DNA from: SFFI01 sp964398655
GTDB lineage: Bacteria > Bacillota > Clostridia > Saccharofermentanales > DTU023
Direction of reading: 5' to 3'
NCBI GenBank assembly: GCA_964398655.1
Contig: CAYNNG010000009.1
Location: forward strand, 1 to 62,793
DNA: 62,793 nucleotides
Shown here: one piece after another, positions 17,618 through 25,527 of the stretch
How positions within the stretch are numbered: the first letter of the stretch is position 1
How the letters are laid out: every line of letters starts with the position of its first letter
Made by a program: the position numbers and the translations under genes
The notes under the pieces: generated by a model
Database searches by the model: none
The model's input: the letters and a program-made list of their open reading frames with translations, nothing else
What the model was told of the DNA's origin: nothing

Positions 17618-18776
17618 AGACCGCCAAGCCCTTATTGCTAAAGCCCTGCTGTCCCAGCCAGGAATTGAGACCTGCTCGTCTTGGGAACTCAAACGAGTTC
17701 TAGCCGAATTTGTCGGCCAGGAATACGAGGGGTCTGACTTAAGCCTGCAAGCCAAGCAGGATATGGCCAGATCGCTTTATAACACCATGCGGGGCTTAGA
17801 TATTTTGGAGGATTTGGTGGAAGACCCAGAAATAACCGAAATCATGGTGAATGGACCTGACCAAATCTTTGTTGAAAAAGAAGGCCGCGTATCAAAAGCT
17901 CCGCTGGCCTTTGACAATGGAGACCATCTTTTACGGATGATCCACCGCTGCTTTGGCCGGGCAAATCGAAACATCAGCGAGCAAAAACCCTTGGGTGCCT
18001 TACGCTTTGAAGATGGATCGCGCCTGCAAGCCGTCCTGCCGCCCGCGAGTCCGGACGGCCCGGCGCTCTCCCTGCGCCGGTTTAGGAATTTTCGTCCTCA
18101 GCTCAAGGAGCTGGTTCAAAGAGATTCGCTCACACCTGAACTCGCCAGCTTCCTCTCCGTAGCCGTCAAGCAGCGTAAAAACATTTTTGTCTCTGGCGGT
18201 ACTGGCTCTGGCAAGACGAGTTTTCTCAATGCGCTTTCCGGAGCCATACCCAAAGATTCCCGGGTGATCACAATTGAAGATACTGCCGAGCTGGACTTAC
18301 AGGGTGTTCCCAATCTGCTGCGCTTAGAAGCCAGAGAAGCAGGGCCGGATGGCAAGGGGTCCTTAAGCCTGGAAACCCTAATCCGCGCCGCCCTCCGCCT
18401 GCGGCCGGACCGCATTATTGTAGGAGAGGTCAGGGGTGAAGAGGCCTACGCCATGATTGAAGCCATGCGGTCTGGCCACCCTGGATCCATGTCTTCCGGC
18501 CATGCCAACAGCCCTGAAGATATGCTGGACCGCTTGGCGCTGTTGCTTTTGCTCCGTTTGGACCTGCCTTGGGTTGCTGTCCGCCGCATGCTTTATTCAT
18601 CACTTGACTACATTGTGCATTTAGAGCGCTTAAGTTCGGGTAAGCGTCAGGTTCACAGTGTAGTAGCTCCTCAGGTTAGATCGGAAACGGACTGCCTTCT
18701 CATACCTCTTTTTACCCGTGACGAGAGGGGCCGCCTGGTCCGTGTAGATGGCAGTTCTCCCGGGAGGACCCTATGA
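17592..18776 (+). CDS. tadA: Tad/CpaF-type secretion ATPase
   Basis: This 394-aa cytoplasmic hexameric ATPase powers type IVb (Flp/Tad) pilus assembly. The N-terminal part contains LEDLVEDPEITEIMVNGP. Walker A is GGTGSGKT at 202-209, the Asp-box region includes VITIEDTAEL, Walker B is RIIVGEVRGEEA, and the His-box reads SSGHANSPEDML. CpaF proteins are often ~450 aa; this one is shorter at the N-terminus. CAGGAG precedes the ATG. It overlaps both neighbours by a few bases, so the block is translationally coupled. Confidence 0.93.
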   Translation: MSYPVLSYKDRQALIAKALLSQPGIETCSSWELKRVLAEFVGQEYEGSDLSLQAKQDMARSLYNTMRGLDILEDLVEDPEITEIMVNGPDQIFVEKEGRVSKAPLAFDNGDHLLRMIHRCFGRANRNISEQKPLGALRFEDGSRLQAVLPPASPDGPALSLRRFRNFRPQLKELVQRDSLTPELASFLSVAVKQRKNIFVSGGTGSGKTSFLNALSGAIPKDSRVITIEDTAELDLQGVPNLLRLEAREAGPDGKGSLSLETLIRAALRLRPDRIIVGEVRGEEAYAMIEAMRSGHPGSMSSGHANSPEDMLDRLALLLLLRLDLPWVAVRRMLYSSLDYIVHLERLSSGKRQVHSVVAPQVRSETDCLLIPLFTRDERGRLVRVDGSSPGRTL

Positions 18777-20338
18777 ACAAGCTAGGCCTGCAGGTAAAAT
18801 CTTGGCTGCAAGCCGGCCAGCTGCCAATTTGGGCCTTAAGTCTGTGTATTATAATATTGGCAGCCTACGCTTTTCCCGGCTCTGGTCAGCTGGTCTGGCT
18901 GTGGGGACCTCTCCTCTTGTTTGGCTTGGCCAAAGCTCTGGAGAAACTGCTCCTGGCCCGTAAGGAGGCCCAAGAGGAAAAGGACTTTTCCTATTTCCTC
19001 TCTTACCTGGCCTCCGCGGTGACCGCCGGCCGCAACCTCGAGCTCAGCCTCGCAGAAGCGGCACAAAAATTAGAAGGTGACTTGCCAGCAAAGAGCAGGG
19101 TCTACCAGACCGTCCAGCAACTTTCCTTGAGCATCTACGCAGGGGTGAGCCTAAGGCAGGCCCTAGAGGATTTTGCCCAGCATTTTCCTCAAGCTTCGCT
19201 GCGCACCTTCGCCCAGGTCCTCGCAACTCTGGTGGAAAAAGGCGGCCGCTACGAGATTTTTCTTGAACTGCAGCGGGACGCCCTGCAAAAGAAGTTAGAG
19301 CTAGAAGCTGAGCTTAACGCAGAACTTGCAGCCTCTTTAACTGAAGCCTCCATCATGGCAGTCCTGCCTTTCGGCCTCTCCTGGGTGCTTAATCAAAGCA
19401 GTTACCTCAACGATCTCGCTCAACTGCCCGTCTGGCCATACCTGCAGTCAGGCTTTCTGACCCTAGCTCTCTTAGGACTTATTCTGGCCCTCAGAATGAT
19501 CCGGGAGGGACTTAAAAAACCGCCTTTTCCGGACTTAAAGCTGCCCGCGCTTCCTGGATCCACGGGCCGACAAAGTTTCTGCAGAGCGTGGGCAAACTTT
19601 GTCGCTCGGGCCTATCCCCCAGGACTGCACCGTCAGATCCTCAGGGACTTGGAGAGTTTTGGCCCGGATACCCAGCGGGTTTGGACTCAGTTTGCCTGGC
19701 AAAAATTTCAATATGGGCTAGCAGGCTTAGGCTTGAGCCTCCTCCTTACCCGCAGTCCGGTCGCTTTGGGCCTGGCCTTCCTGGCCTTCTGCTATCCAGA
19801 TGCCCGTCTTCGCGAAGGGGCCAAATCTCTAGCTCGATCGGAGCAGGCAGAATACCCCGCCTTTCTTAACCTCCTTGCCATCCTCTTAGAAAGTTCTCTC
19901 AGTCTGGAACGCAGCCTAACTCTGACCCTCATCTGCCTCCTGCCAAGCTCACCCCAGAAGACAAAAAGCCAACCCAGAGGCTTGTGGCCGCAAAAAAAGT
20001 CCCAGCTTACAGTTCTCCAGCACGATCTCCTGGAGGTCAGGCAAGAGCTGGAAAGCGGTCTCGGCGCTGTCGCGGCCCTGGAAAACTTAGCTGAAAAAAG
20101 GCGGCAGGCTGAGATCGCCCAAACCCTCCGTCTTATCACGCGCTACGCACGGGAAGGCTCAGATCATCAAGTCGCCTTGCTCCGGGTACAGGCCCAGCGC
20201 ACCCAAGATCATTACCGCAATGCCATGCGGGAACAGCTCGCCAAGAAGGGCTTGCATATCCTCCTGCCCATGACTTTTGACCTTATCCTCATCATCGCTA
20301 TATCCGCCCTGCCAGCTCTTTTGCAGCTGCAAATTTAA
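18773..20338 (+). CDS. TadB-TadC fusion, inner-membrane platform of the Tad system
   Basis: This 521-aa protein holds two T2SSF-like domains in one chain. Residues 1-245 look like TadB: two N-terminal hydrophobic segments, a cytoplasmic four-helix region (FLSYLASAVTAGRNLELSL) and two more hydrophobic segments near 190-240. Residues ~265-521 repeat that plan as TadC: hydrophobic segments near 315-340, a cytoplasmic region (FLNLLAILLESSLSLERSL), and a C-terminal hydrophobic end. TadB and TadC are normally separate genes. The platform would couple TadA to pilin extraction. Its ATG overlaps the tadA stop by 4 bp. Confidence 0.8.
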   Translation: MNKLGLQVKSWLQAGQLPIWALSLCIIILAAYAFPGSGQLVWLWGPLLLFGLAKALEKLLLARKEAQEEKDFSYFLSYLASAVTAGRNLELSLAEAAQKLEGDLPAKSRVYQTVQQLSLSIYAGVSLRQALEDFAQHFPQASLRTFAQVLATLVEKGGRYEIFLELQRDALQKKLELEAELNAELAASLTEASIMAVLPFGLSWVLNQSSYLNDLAQLPVWPYLQSGFLTLALLGLILALRMIREGLKKPPFPDLKLPALPGSTGRQSFCRAWANFVARAYPPGLHRQILRDLESFGPDTQRVWTQFAWQKFQYGLAGLGLSLLLTRSPVALGLAFLAFCYPDARLREGAKSLARSEQAEYPAFLNLLAILLESSLSLERSLTLTLICLLPSSPQKTKSQPRGLWPQKKSQLTVLQHDLLEVRQELESGLGAVAALENLAEKRRQAEIAQTLRLITRYAREGSDHQVALLRVQAQRTQDHYRNAMREQLAKKGLHILLPMTFDLILIIAISALPALLQLQI

Positions 20339-20373
20339 CACGCGCACAAATTGTGCCCAGAAAGAAGGAAACC

Positions 20374-20766
20374 ATGGAAAACTATCCGGAATCGCAAGAA
20401 GTACTATCTCCCGAGCCTCAAGCCTTTGACACTAGGCAGAACCTCAGCGACCTGGCTTTAGAGCGCACAGCCCTAGCCCAAGCCTCAGCCTGTCTAGACC
20501 AGGCCACCTCCCGCCAGTTGGAAGATTTATGCCTGGGGCCTCATAAGGCCTTCACCCTGCCCCTGCTCAGCTCCAAGCGCCTCCAGGAATTTCACCAAAG
20601 GATCCAGGACAAGTCACCAAAGTCCGAAGGTTTAGGGACAATTGAAATTGTCATTATTATTGCAGTGCTCTTAGCCCTCGCCCTGCTCTTCCGCGAAAAA
20701 ATTACCGCCTTCGCCCAAGAGCTCATGGATAAGGTCTTTGATTCATCCATCTTAAGCGATTTGTAA
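20374..20766 (+). CDS. Flp1-like type IVb prepilin with a long leader
   Basis: This 130-aa protein has one hydrophobic segment, in SEGLGTIEIVIIIAVLLAL, near the C-terminus. A type IV prepilin site is visible: cleavage after Gly86 would leave LGTIE with Glu at +5. The mature pilin would be 44 aa, normal for Flp-like pilins, but the leader would be 86 aa instead of the usual 10-25. The leader is hydrophilic and probably helical. I chose the ATG at 20374 because GAAGGAA lies just upstream; a GTG at 20353 has none. No prepilin peptidase gene is in the window. Confidence 0.7.
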   Translation: MENYPESQEVLSPEPQAFDTRQNLSDLALERTALAQASACLDQATSRQLEDLCLGPHKAFTLPLLSSKRLQEFHQRIQDKSPKSEGLGTIEIVIIIAVLLALALLFREKITAFAQELMDKVFDSSILSDL

Positions 20767-20767
20767 C

Positions 20768-21811
20768 ATGCCCCAGTCTACCCCATCCACAGCCTCCGTA
20801 CACACTCGCAGCTCTCCACTGCGCTGGAAAATTCTGCCGGGAGCGGAGTTAACGGCCTACGAACTGGAGCTCTTAACTGGTCAGCAGATCCCGCAGGCCT
20901 TAAAATTGCGTCTGATCCAGGAGGGGCAAGACCGCTTAATCGAGTTAGAGCCCCCTTTGCAGGGAGAATCTCTGTTGCGTTTAGATGGCCGCGGCAAGCG
21001 ACGGCAGGATCTCGGAATCTTTCGTATCCTCAGCATCCTAGAGGCCTTTCAAGATGCGGAAGAGAGACTGCTGAGGCCCAGCTTTGACTATCTGAGCCTA
21101 GACAGCATTTTCCTGTACAAGGACAAGCTTACCTTGCCTCTGCTCCCGCTGGGTCCAGGCCAGGCCTTGCGTCTCCCTGCCCAGCAAATCTATCCGGAGT
21201 TCTGGTCTGCTTGGGCAGAGTTTTACCGGGTACAAAAGGAACTGGCAGCCTTGGGCCGCCGAGTGGCAGGTCCCGGTCAATATAAGAAATTAGCCAGGCT
21301 CTTTCAGGAGGCCTTGACCAGCTTTAGCTATCAGCGGGCTAGTCTTCAAGCTTCAAGACCGCTCCGTTGGCAGGACCCTGCCAGCACTCAAGAGGTCACC
21401 TGCCCACCCGGGGAAGGTGTGGGCGCGGAGCTTTTTTATCTAGGTCCGGATTACCAGCCTGGCCCCAAAAAGAAACGCCTGGCCCTAATTTTGGGCCAGG
21501 AGTTTATACTCGGTCGTGATCCCGCCTTTGCGGACCTTTGCTTTCGTGATCCTTGGATGGGCAGGCAGCACGCCCGCTTTATCCGCCAGTCGGGATATTT
21601 CTATCTAGAAGACTTAGCTTCGCTGAATGGCACTTTTGTCGACGGGAGACGGCTCCTGCGTCATGAAAACTTGCTCTTGCCAGACAGCTGTGAGCTGCGC
21701 TTAGGCAAAACCCGCCTGGGCTTCCAAGTCCTGGGCACCAGTCCTACTTGGTGCCAAAGAGCCGGTCACCCGCGTCACCCAAGCCAGGCACAATATAGGC
21801 TTGGTCATTGA
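20768..21811 (+). CDS. FHA-domain protein of the Tad-like locus
   Basis: This 347-aa protein starts one base after the pilin gene stop. Residues ~1-200 resemble the DUF6382-type domain found with FHA domains in clostridial Tad loci. The C-terminal FHA domain (about 240-325) shows FILGRDPAFADLCF, the phosphothreonine-binding MGRQHARF and the LEDLASLNGTFVDGRRL core. FHA domains read phosphothreonine, so it may link the pilus to a Ser/Thr kinase, though no kinase is in this window. The last ~22 codons overlap the 3' end of upp on the other strand by 68 bp, giving a tail without family likeness. Confidence 0.82.
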   Translation: MPQSTPSTASVHTRSSPLRWKILPGAELTAYELELLTGQQIPQALKLRLIQEGQDRLIELEPPLQGESLLRLDGRGKRRQDLGIFRILSILEAFQDAEERLLRPSFDYLSLDSIFLYKDKLTLPLLPLGPGQALRLPAQQIYPEFWSAWAEFYRVQKELAALGRRVAGPGQYKKLARLFQEALTSFSYQRASLQASRPLRWQDPASTQEVTCPPGEGVGAELFYLGPDYQPGPKKKRLALILGQEFILGRDPAFADLCFRDPWMGRQHARFIRQSGYFYLEDLASLNGTFVDGRRLLRHENLLLPDSCELRLGKTRLGFQVLGTSPTWCQRAGHPRHPSQAQYRLGH

Positions 21812-22391
21812 GGACTTCATCCAAGGCCGCGCAATAAATGGGGACTTCGGGATAAACCTCGTGCACCGCCTTAATGCCCTGACGGGCAGCGATCAAGCAG
21901 ACAAAGCGGATAGATTTTACACCGCGTCTGCGCAGAACTTCTAAGCCGGAGATAGCAGATACACCAGTTGCCAGCATGGGGTCTAAGAGGAAGACATCTC
22001 TTTGCTCAATATCTTCTGGCATCTTGCAGAAGTACTCAACCGCCTGCAGGGTTTCGTGGTCGCGATAAACACCCAAATGACCTACCTTGGCATTAGGAAT
22101 GAGGCTAAGCCAGGCATCTACCATCCCCAGTCCTGCCCGAAGTATGGGTACCAGGGCTAACTTCTTGCCAGCTAATTCGTATACCGTAGTTTTGGCCATA
22201 GGGGTTTCAATTTCTACGGGTTCCAGGGGAAGGTCTCGCGTGGCCTCATAGGCCTCCAGTAAGGATATCTCGCTGACTAGTTCACGAAACTCTTTGGGAC
22301 CGGTGTCCTTTTGGCGCAATTTGCCAATCTTGTGCTGGATGAGGGGGTGGTCAAAAACTAATACGTTGTTCATGTAGTCTTGCTCTGGCAT
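21744..22391 (-). CDS. upp: Uracil phosphoribosyltransferase
   Basis: This 215-aa enzyme makes UMP from uracil and PRPP in pyrimidine salvage. The PRPP loop is FLLDPMLATGVSA; the family usually has a second Gly (ATGGS) where V144 stands here. The C-terminal uracil-binding region YIVPGLGDAGDRLFGT is intact. AGGAG lies 7 nt before the ATG. It is convergent with the FHA gene, overlapping it by 68 bp. An inverted repeat in its leader (22415-22458) may be regulatory. Confidence 0.95.
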   Translation of the reverse strand: MPEQDYMNNVLVFDHPLIQHKIGKLRQKDTGPKEFRELVSEISLLEAYEATRDLPLEPVEIETPMAKTTVYELAGKKLALVPILRAGLGMVDAWLSLIPNAKVGHLGVYRDHETLQAVEYFCKMPEDIEQRDVFLLDPMLATGVSAISGLEVLRRRGVKSIRFVCLIAARQGIKAVHEVYPEVPIYCAALDEVLNDQAYIVPGLGDAGDRLFGTK

Positions 22392-22414
22392 GGTACACTC
22401 CTATCTTGCTTACG

Positions 22415-22458
22415 GCAGTCTTTTTTAAGCCGCAGGGGGACACAGGCTAAAAGACTGC
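22415..22458. promoter_or_regulatory. Long inverted repeat between the threonine aldolase gene and upp
   Basis: GCAGTCTTTT-TTAAGCC and GGCT-AAAAGACTGC form a long stem around a ~13-nt loop. It sits after the threonine aldolase stop and before the upp Shine-Dalgarno on the minus strand. A T-run is inside the stem and not after it, so it may be a terminator, an attenuator of upp, or both. Confidence 0.5.
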
Positions 22459-22480
22459 GCCCGGTTTTCTCCTCTTATCT

Positions 22481-23521
22481 TTACTTAGCAGCGAGTTTTT
22501 TGCAGGCAGCTAAGAACTGATCAACGTTGCTTTCCGGCGTAGCCCAAGAGGTGCAGAGCCGGACCAATGCCCGATCTTCTTGCGGGGATTGGATCTCGAA
22601 GTTAAAGTCTGCAGCCAGAGGCTCTAGCCAACTGTTGGGCAGATAGACAAAAATTTGGTTGGACTGGGCTTCTGTCGCAAGTTTGAGGCCCAAGTCTTCC
22701 AGGCCTCTGCCCAGTTTGAGGGCCAACTGATTGGCGTGGTCAGCCAGGTCAAAATAAAGGTCATCCTGGAAAATCACCTGGTACTGCAGGCCAATCAGCC
22801 AACCTTTGGCCAGCAAGGCTCCTCTTTGCTTTTGAATAAAGCGGAACTCCTTTTGCAGTTCAGGATTCACTATGACCAAGGCTTCGCCAAACAAGAGGCC
22901 ATTCTTGGTGCCCCCGATACTGAAGGCGTCACAATAAAGGGCCAGGTCTTTGGGCTCCAGGTCATTTTTAGGAGAAGTCAAGGCAGATCCTAAACGAGCT
23001 CCATCAAGGTAAATATATAAGTCCCAGGCGTCTGCGACCTGTCTGAGGGCAGCGAGTTCTGCCTGGCTGTAAAGGGTGCCCAGCTCCGTGGTGTCAGAAA
23101 TGTACACCAGTTTAGGCTTGACCATATGTTCAAAGGTGGGATCGTTCCAGTAGGTGGACATGACCTGGTCTAAACAGGCCGCAGTCAATTTACCGTCCTC
23201 CCCTTCCTGGACCAATAATTTATGACCCGCGGCCTCAATGGCTCCCGTTTCATGGACATGTACGTGACCAGTATTTACACAAATCACACCTTCATGAGGG
23301 CGGAGGGCCTGGGCAATCATCACCAGGTTGGTTTGGGTGCCTCCTACCAAGAAATGCACAGCTGCGGACGGGCAGGAAAATTTTTGGCGGATAAGTTCCG
23401 CCGCGGAGGCACAATAGTCGTCTTCACCATATCCGGGAAACTGTTGAGTCCTGGTACGGGCTAATTCTTCCAAGATGGGAGCCGCGCAAGCTTCAGAATA
23501 GTCATTAGCAAAAGAGATCAT
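22481..23521 (-). CDS. ltaE: Low-specificity threonine aldolase (PLP-dependent)
   Basis: This 346-aa fold-type I PLP enzyme cleaves L-threonine or L-allo-threonine to glycine and acetaldehyde. The N-terminus FANDYSEACAAPILEEL and VGGTQTNL are typical, LDGARLGSAL lies in the cofactor region, and the PLP Lys is K206 in SIGGTKNG. Length and layout match the beta-eliminating lyase/threonine aldolase family. It precedes upp on the same strand. Confidence 0.9.
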   Translation of the reverse strand: MISFANDYSEACAAPILEELARTRTQQFPGYGEDDYCASAAELIRQKFSCPSAAVHFLVGGTQTNLVMIAQALRPHEGVICVNTGHVHVHETGAIEAAGHKLLVQEGEDGKLTAACLDQVMSTYWNDPTFEHMVKPKLVYISDTTELGTLYSQAELAALRQVADAWDLYIYLDGARLGSALTSPKNDLEPKDLALYCDAFSIGGTKNGLLFGEALVIVNPELQKEFRFIQKQRGALLAKGWLIGLQYQVIFQDDLYFDLADHANQLALKLGRGLEDLGLKLATEAQSNQIFVYLPNSWLEPLAADFNFEIQSPQEDRALVRLCTSWATPESNVDQFLAACKKLAAK

Positions 23522-23689
23522 AAGGCCTCCCTCTCCCGCACCCGGAGCCCAGATGGGGGCTTTTTCTCTACAAATAATAGTTATCCCTCCCGTAAATTAC
23601 AAGTCAACACGCAGGAAAGTTCAGTTGGGCTCTGAACACCCCAACTGCAATATTTTTCACCCGTTTTTCTTATTCTTAAGCTTTTGTTA

Positions 23690-23707
23690 TGTGGATAATG
23701 TGGATAA
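23690..23707 (-). promoter_or_regulatory. Two abutting consensus DnaA boxes
   Basis: TGTGGATAA occurs twice in a row (23690-23698 and 23699-23707); each is the reverse complement of the strict DnaA box TTATCCACA. I found no other perfect box nearby, nor dnaA, dnaN or rpmH, so a replication origin is not supported. The pair could be a DnaA-titration or DnaA-regulated site. Confidence 0.6.
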
Positions 23708-23989
23708 CTTCGTGCATAAGTCCAGGACAAGGCTTTGAGCATTTTGCAGGTCTGAAAGCCCGTCAGAGAGCAAGTTTAAGATTTAGGTAAATTATTTTCC
23801 AAACAGCTTGACATTTATGACAGGCATGCTCAAGCCCGTAATAAAGCCTTTAGGTGTTTTACTTTGAATTTACATTTCCTCTAATGTCCACCTGGAGTGG
23901 ACAGTTCTAGTAACACGTCATAACAACAAAACATGAAATTACTTCCCCTGAAAAAGCCGCAACTAGCTGACCCCCATAAATAAAGAAAG

Positions 23990-24038
23990 AGGATGTCTCC
24001 TGCGCTTCGCAGTCTCGAGACACCCTCTCTATATTGAG
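23990..24038 (-). terminator. Terminator of pepC, GAGGGTGTCTC family
   Basis: On the minus strand AGAGAGGGTGTCTCGAG pairs with CTCGAGACT-like and GGAGACATCCTCTTTCT segments (one or two mismatches) around a GCGAAGCGC-type inner stem. It follows the pepC stop by about 25 bp. Its outer stem matches elements near 292, 36667 and 41600. Confidence 0.65.
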
Positions 24039-24063
24039 GCTTTAGGTATTAAGGCTTTGGGCT

Positions 24064-25410
24064 TTAGGCAAAAAGCGCGGAGCAGAAGAGGTCCCAGGGC
24101 TTTAACCTAATTGGTTCTTCTTCCAGTCCCTTAAGGTATTCCTCGGGCACATATTTTTTGTCAATGATGGCCTCGAAAGCGTATTCCAGGAACCACTGAT
24201 GAGACATGGAGAAGGTGCCTTTATCACCCAAATCCTTGCCCCAGGAGTTTTCAACTTTCCAATTTACAGGCTCGCCTTGGGCATCAAGCTCCACACCAGT
24301 AATGTTCATGGCGTGGGTCGCCCGGGAATAGCCGCAGGCAAAGCGGTCCGCCTTGGAGAAGTCACCAATGGGAGTAAGAACCTGGTCATAAGCGAAGAGC
24401 TCTGTGTCTAAGATGCCCTTTTTGCGGTCAATATACTTGCCTACGTCACAAGCAAACCAGACGGGAACCTTGTCCTCTATAGATTTCAGGATAGCCTGGG
24501 TCATGACCTCCATGGGCACATTCAGACCGCCAGCAGGCTCCGCCTCATACACGGATTTAACTACATCCTTGACCAGACGGCGGCCATAGGGGTGGACCTC
24601 AGTAGGATCAGAAACCAAGACAATCCGCTTTTCCAGCTCTTCCTTACCAACATACTTCTCGAAGAATTCCACAGGAGTCATCTCCGGCAGACGGTGGTAT
24701 TCCTTGTCCTTATCGCGGTAGCTGTAGCTAAACTTTTCTACGGGTTTGCCCAGAGATTTTACTGCGATATTGTAAACTTCTGCCAAGGCTTCTTCCTTCA
24801 TCTGGCGCAGGTCAGCGTCGGATTTTCCAGCCTTCTTGGCCTTGCGCATGGCCATGGCGGTTCTCAGCAGGCGTTCTGACATTTGCTTGGTGAACATATA
24901 GGAATCCGCAGAATGGAAGCTTTCAGGGCCTTCTGTTTGAGGAATCAGGCCGTACTTGAGGCAGAGGGGGACAAAGAACTCCCAGTAGCCGCCATCGTAG
25001 ACCGTTAAGGGCAGAAGATATTCGACTTCGCGGTCCGTGATGTCACGATCGGCCAGGCGGATCATATGTTCCAGATAGGTATTAGCCTTTTCCAGCTTGT
25101 CGTAGAAGTAGAGATGGGTTTCAGAAAATTCAAAGTTTTCTACATTGAGCTTTTCCATCACAATCTGGCGCAGGGTATTGAGCGAGGCAAAATACCAGCA
25201 GCGTCCGGAGGATTTTTGCGCTGTGGCCTCACCCTGAGGGGTTTCCTGGCCAAAAACAAAGGTGTGGCGTTTAACAACTTCCGGGTCTTCAGCCGCAGCA
25301 TCTATGCCGCCGTAAAATACCGCTTTAGCGGCTAAAGCATTGCGGGGATCCTGGTCATAGGCGGCCTGGAATTTAGCGAGATAATCAGCAGTAATAAATT
25401 CTTGAGACAT
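24064..25410 (-). CDS. pepC: Aminopeptidase C (bleomycin hydrolase family, C1B)
   Basis: This 448-aa cytoplasmic cysteine aminopeptidase removes N-terminal residues from peptides and probably forms a hexameric barrel. The active-site Cys lies in SSGRCWYFASLN, the His in ATHAMNITGV, and the Asn in WKVENSWG. The N- and C-terminal arms are intact and the length is normal. GGAG precedes the ATG. It stands alone between the noncoding region and the CAP gene. Confidence 0.96.
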   Translation of the reverse strand: MSQEFITADYLAKFQAAYDQDPRNALAAKAVFYGGIDAAAEDPEVVKRHTFVFGQETPQGEATAQKSSGRCWYFASLNTLRQIVMEKLNVENFEFSETHLYFYDKLEKANTYLEHMIRLADRDITDREVEYLLPLTVYDGGYWEFFVPLCLKYGLIPQTEGPESFHSADSYMFTKQMSERLLRTAMAMRKAKKAGKSDADLRQMKEEALAEVYNIAVKSLGKPVEKFSYSYRDKDKEYHRLPEMTPVEFFEKYVGKEELEKRIVLVSDPTEVHPYGRRLVKDVVKSVYEAEPAGGLNVPMEVMTQAILKSIEDKVPVWFACDVGKYIDRKKGILDTELFAYDQVLTPIGDFSKADRFACGYSRATHAMNITGVELDAQGEPVNWKVENSWGKDLGDKGTFSMSHQWFLEYAFEAIIDKKYVPEEYLKGLEEEPIRLKPWDLFCSALFA

Positions 25411-25527
25411 GTAAGCTCCTTAGTGTTTTCATACGGGCATGATGCCTAGTTTTTATCAGCATAACATTAAAACAGCCCCGCGGGAATAAGGCGCGAGGCA
25501 TATTAAGCAGAAGTCAAAAGACTGGTT

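Larger units (their letters stand above)
23522..24063. other. 540-bp noncoding region with hairpins and DnaA boxes
   Basis: No gene is supported. It holds a hairpin CAGTTGGG-N10-CCCAACTG (23622-23647), followed on the plus strand by a T-run; two abutting DnaA boxes (23690-23707); a perfect 7-bp inverted repeat TGTCCAC-CTGGA-GTGGACA (23885-23903); and the pepC terminator (about 23990-24035). The stretch is AT-rich compared with flanking genes. Confidence 0.7.

Noticed and set aside
23690..23707. Chromosomal origin of replication
   Set aside because: Only two DnaA boxes, no dnaA/dnaN/rpmH neighbours and no switch in coding-strand bias around the site.
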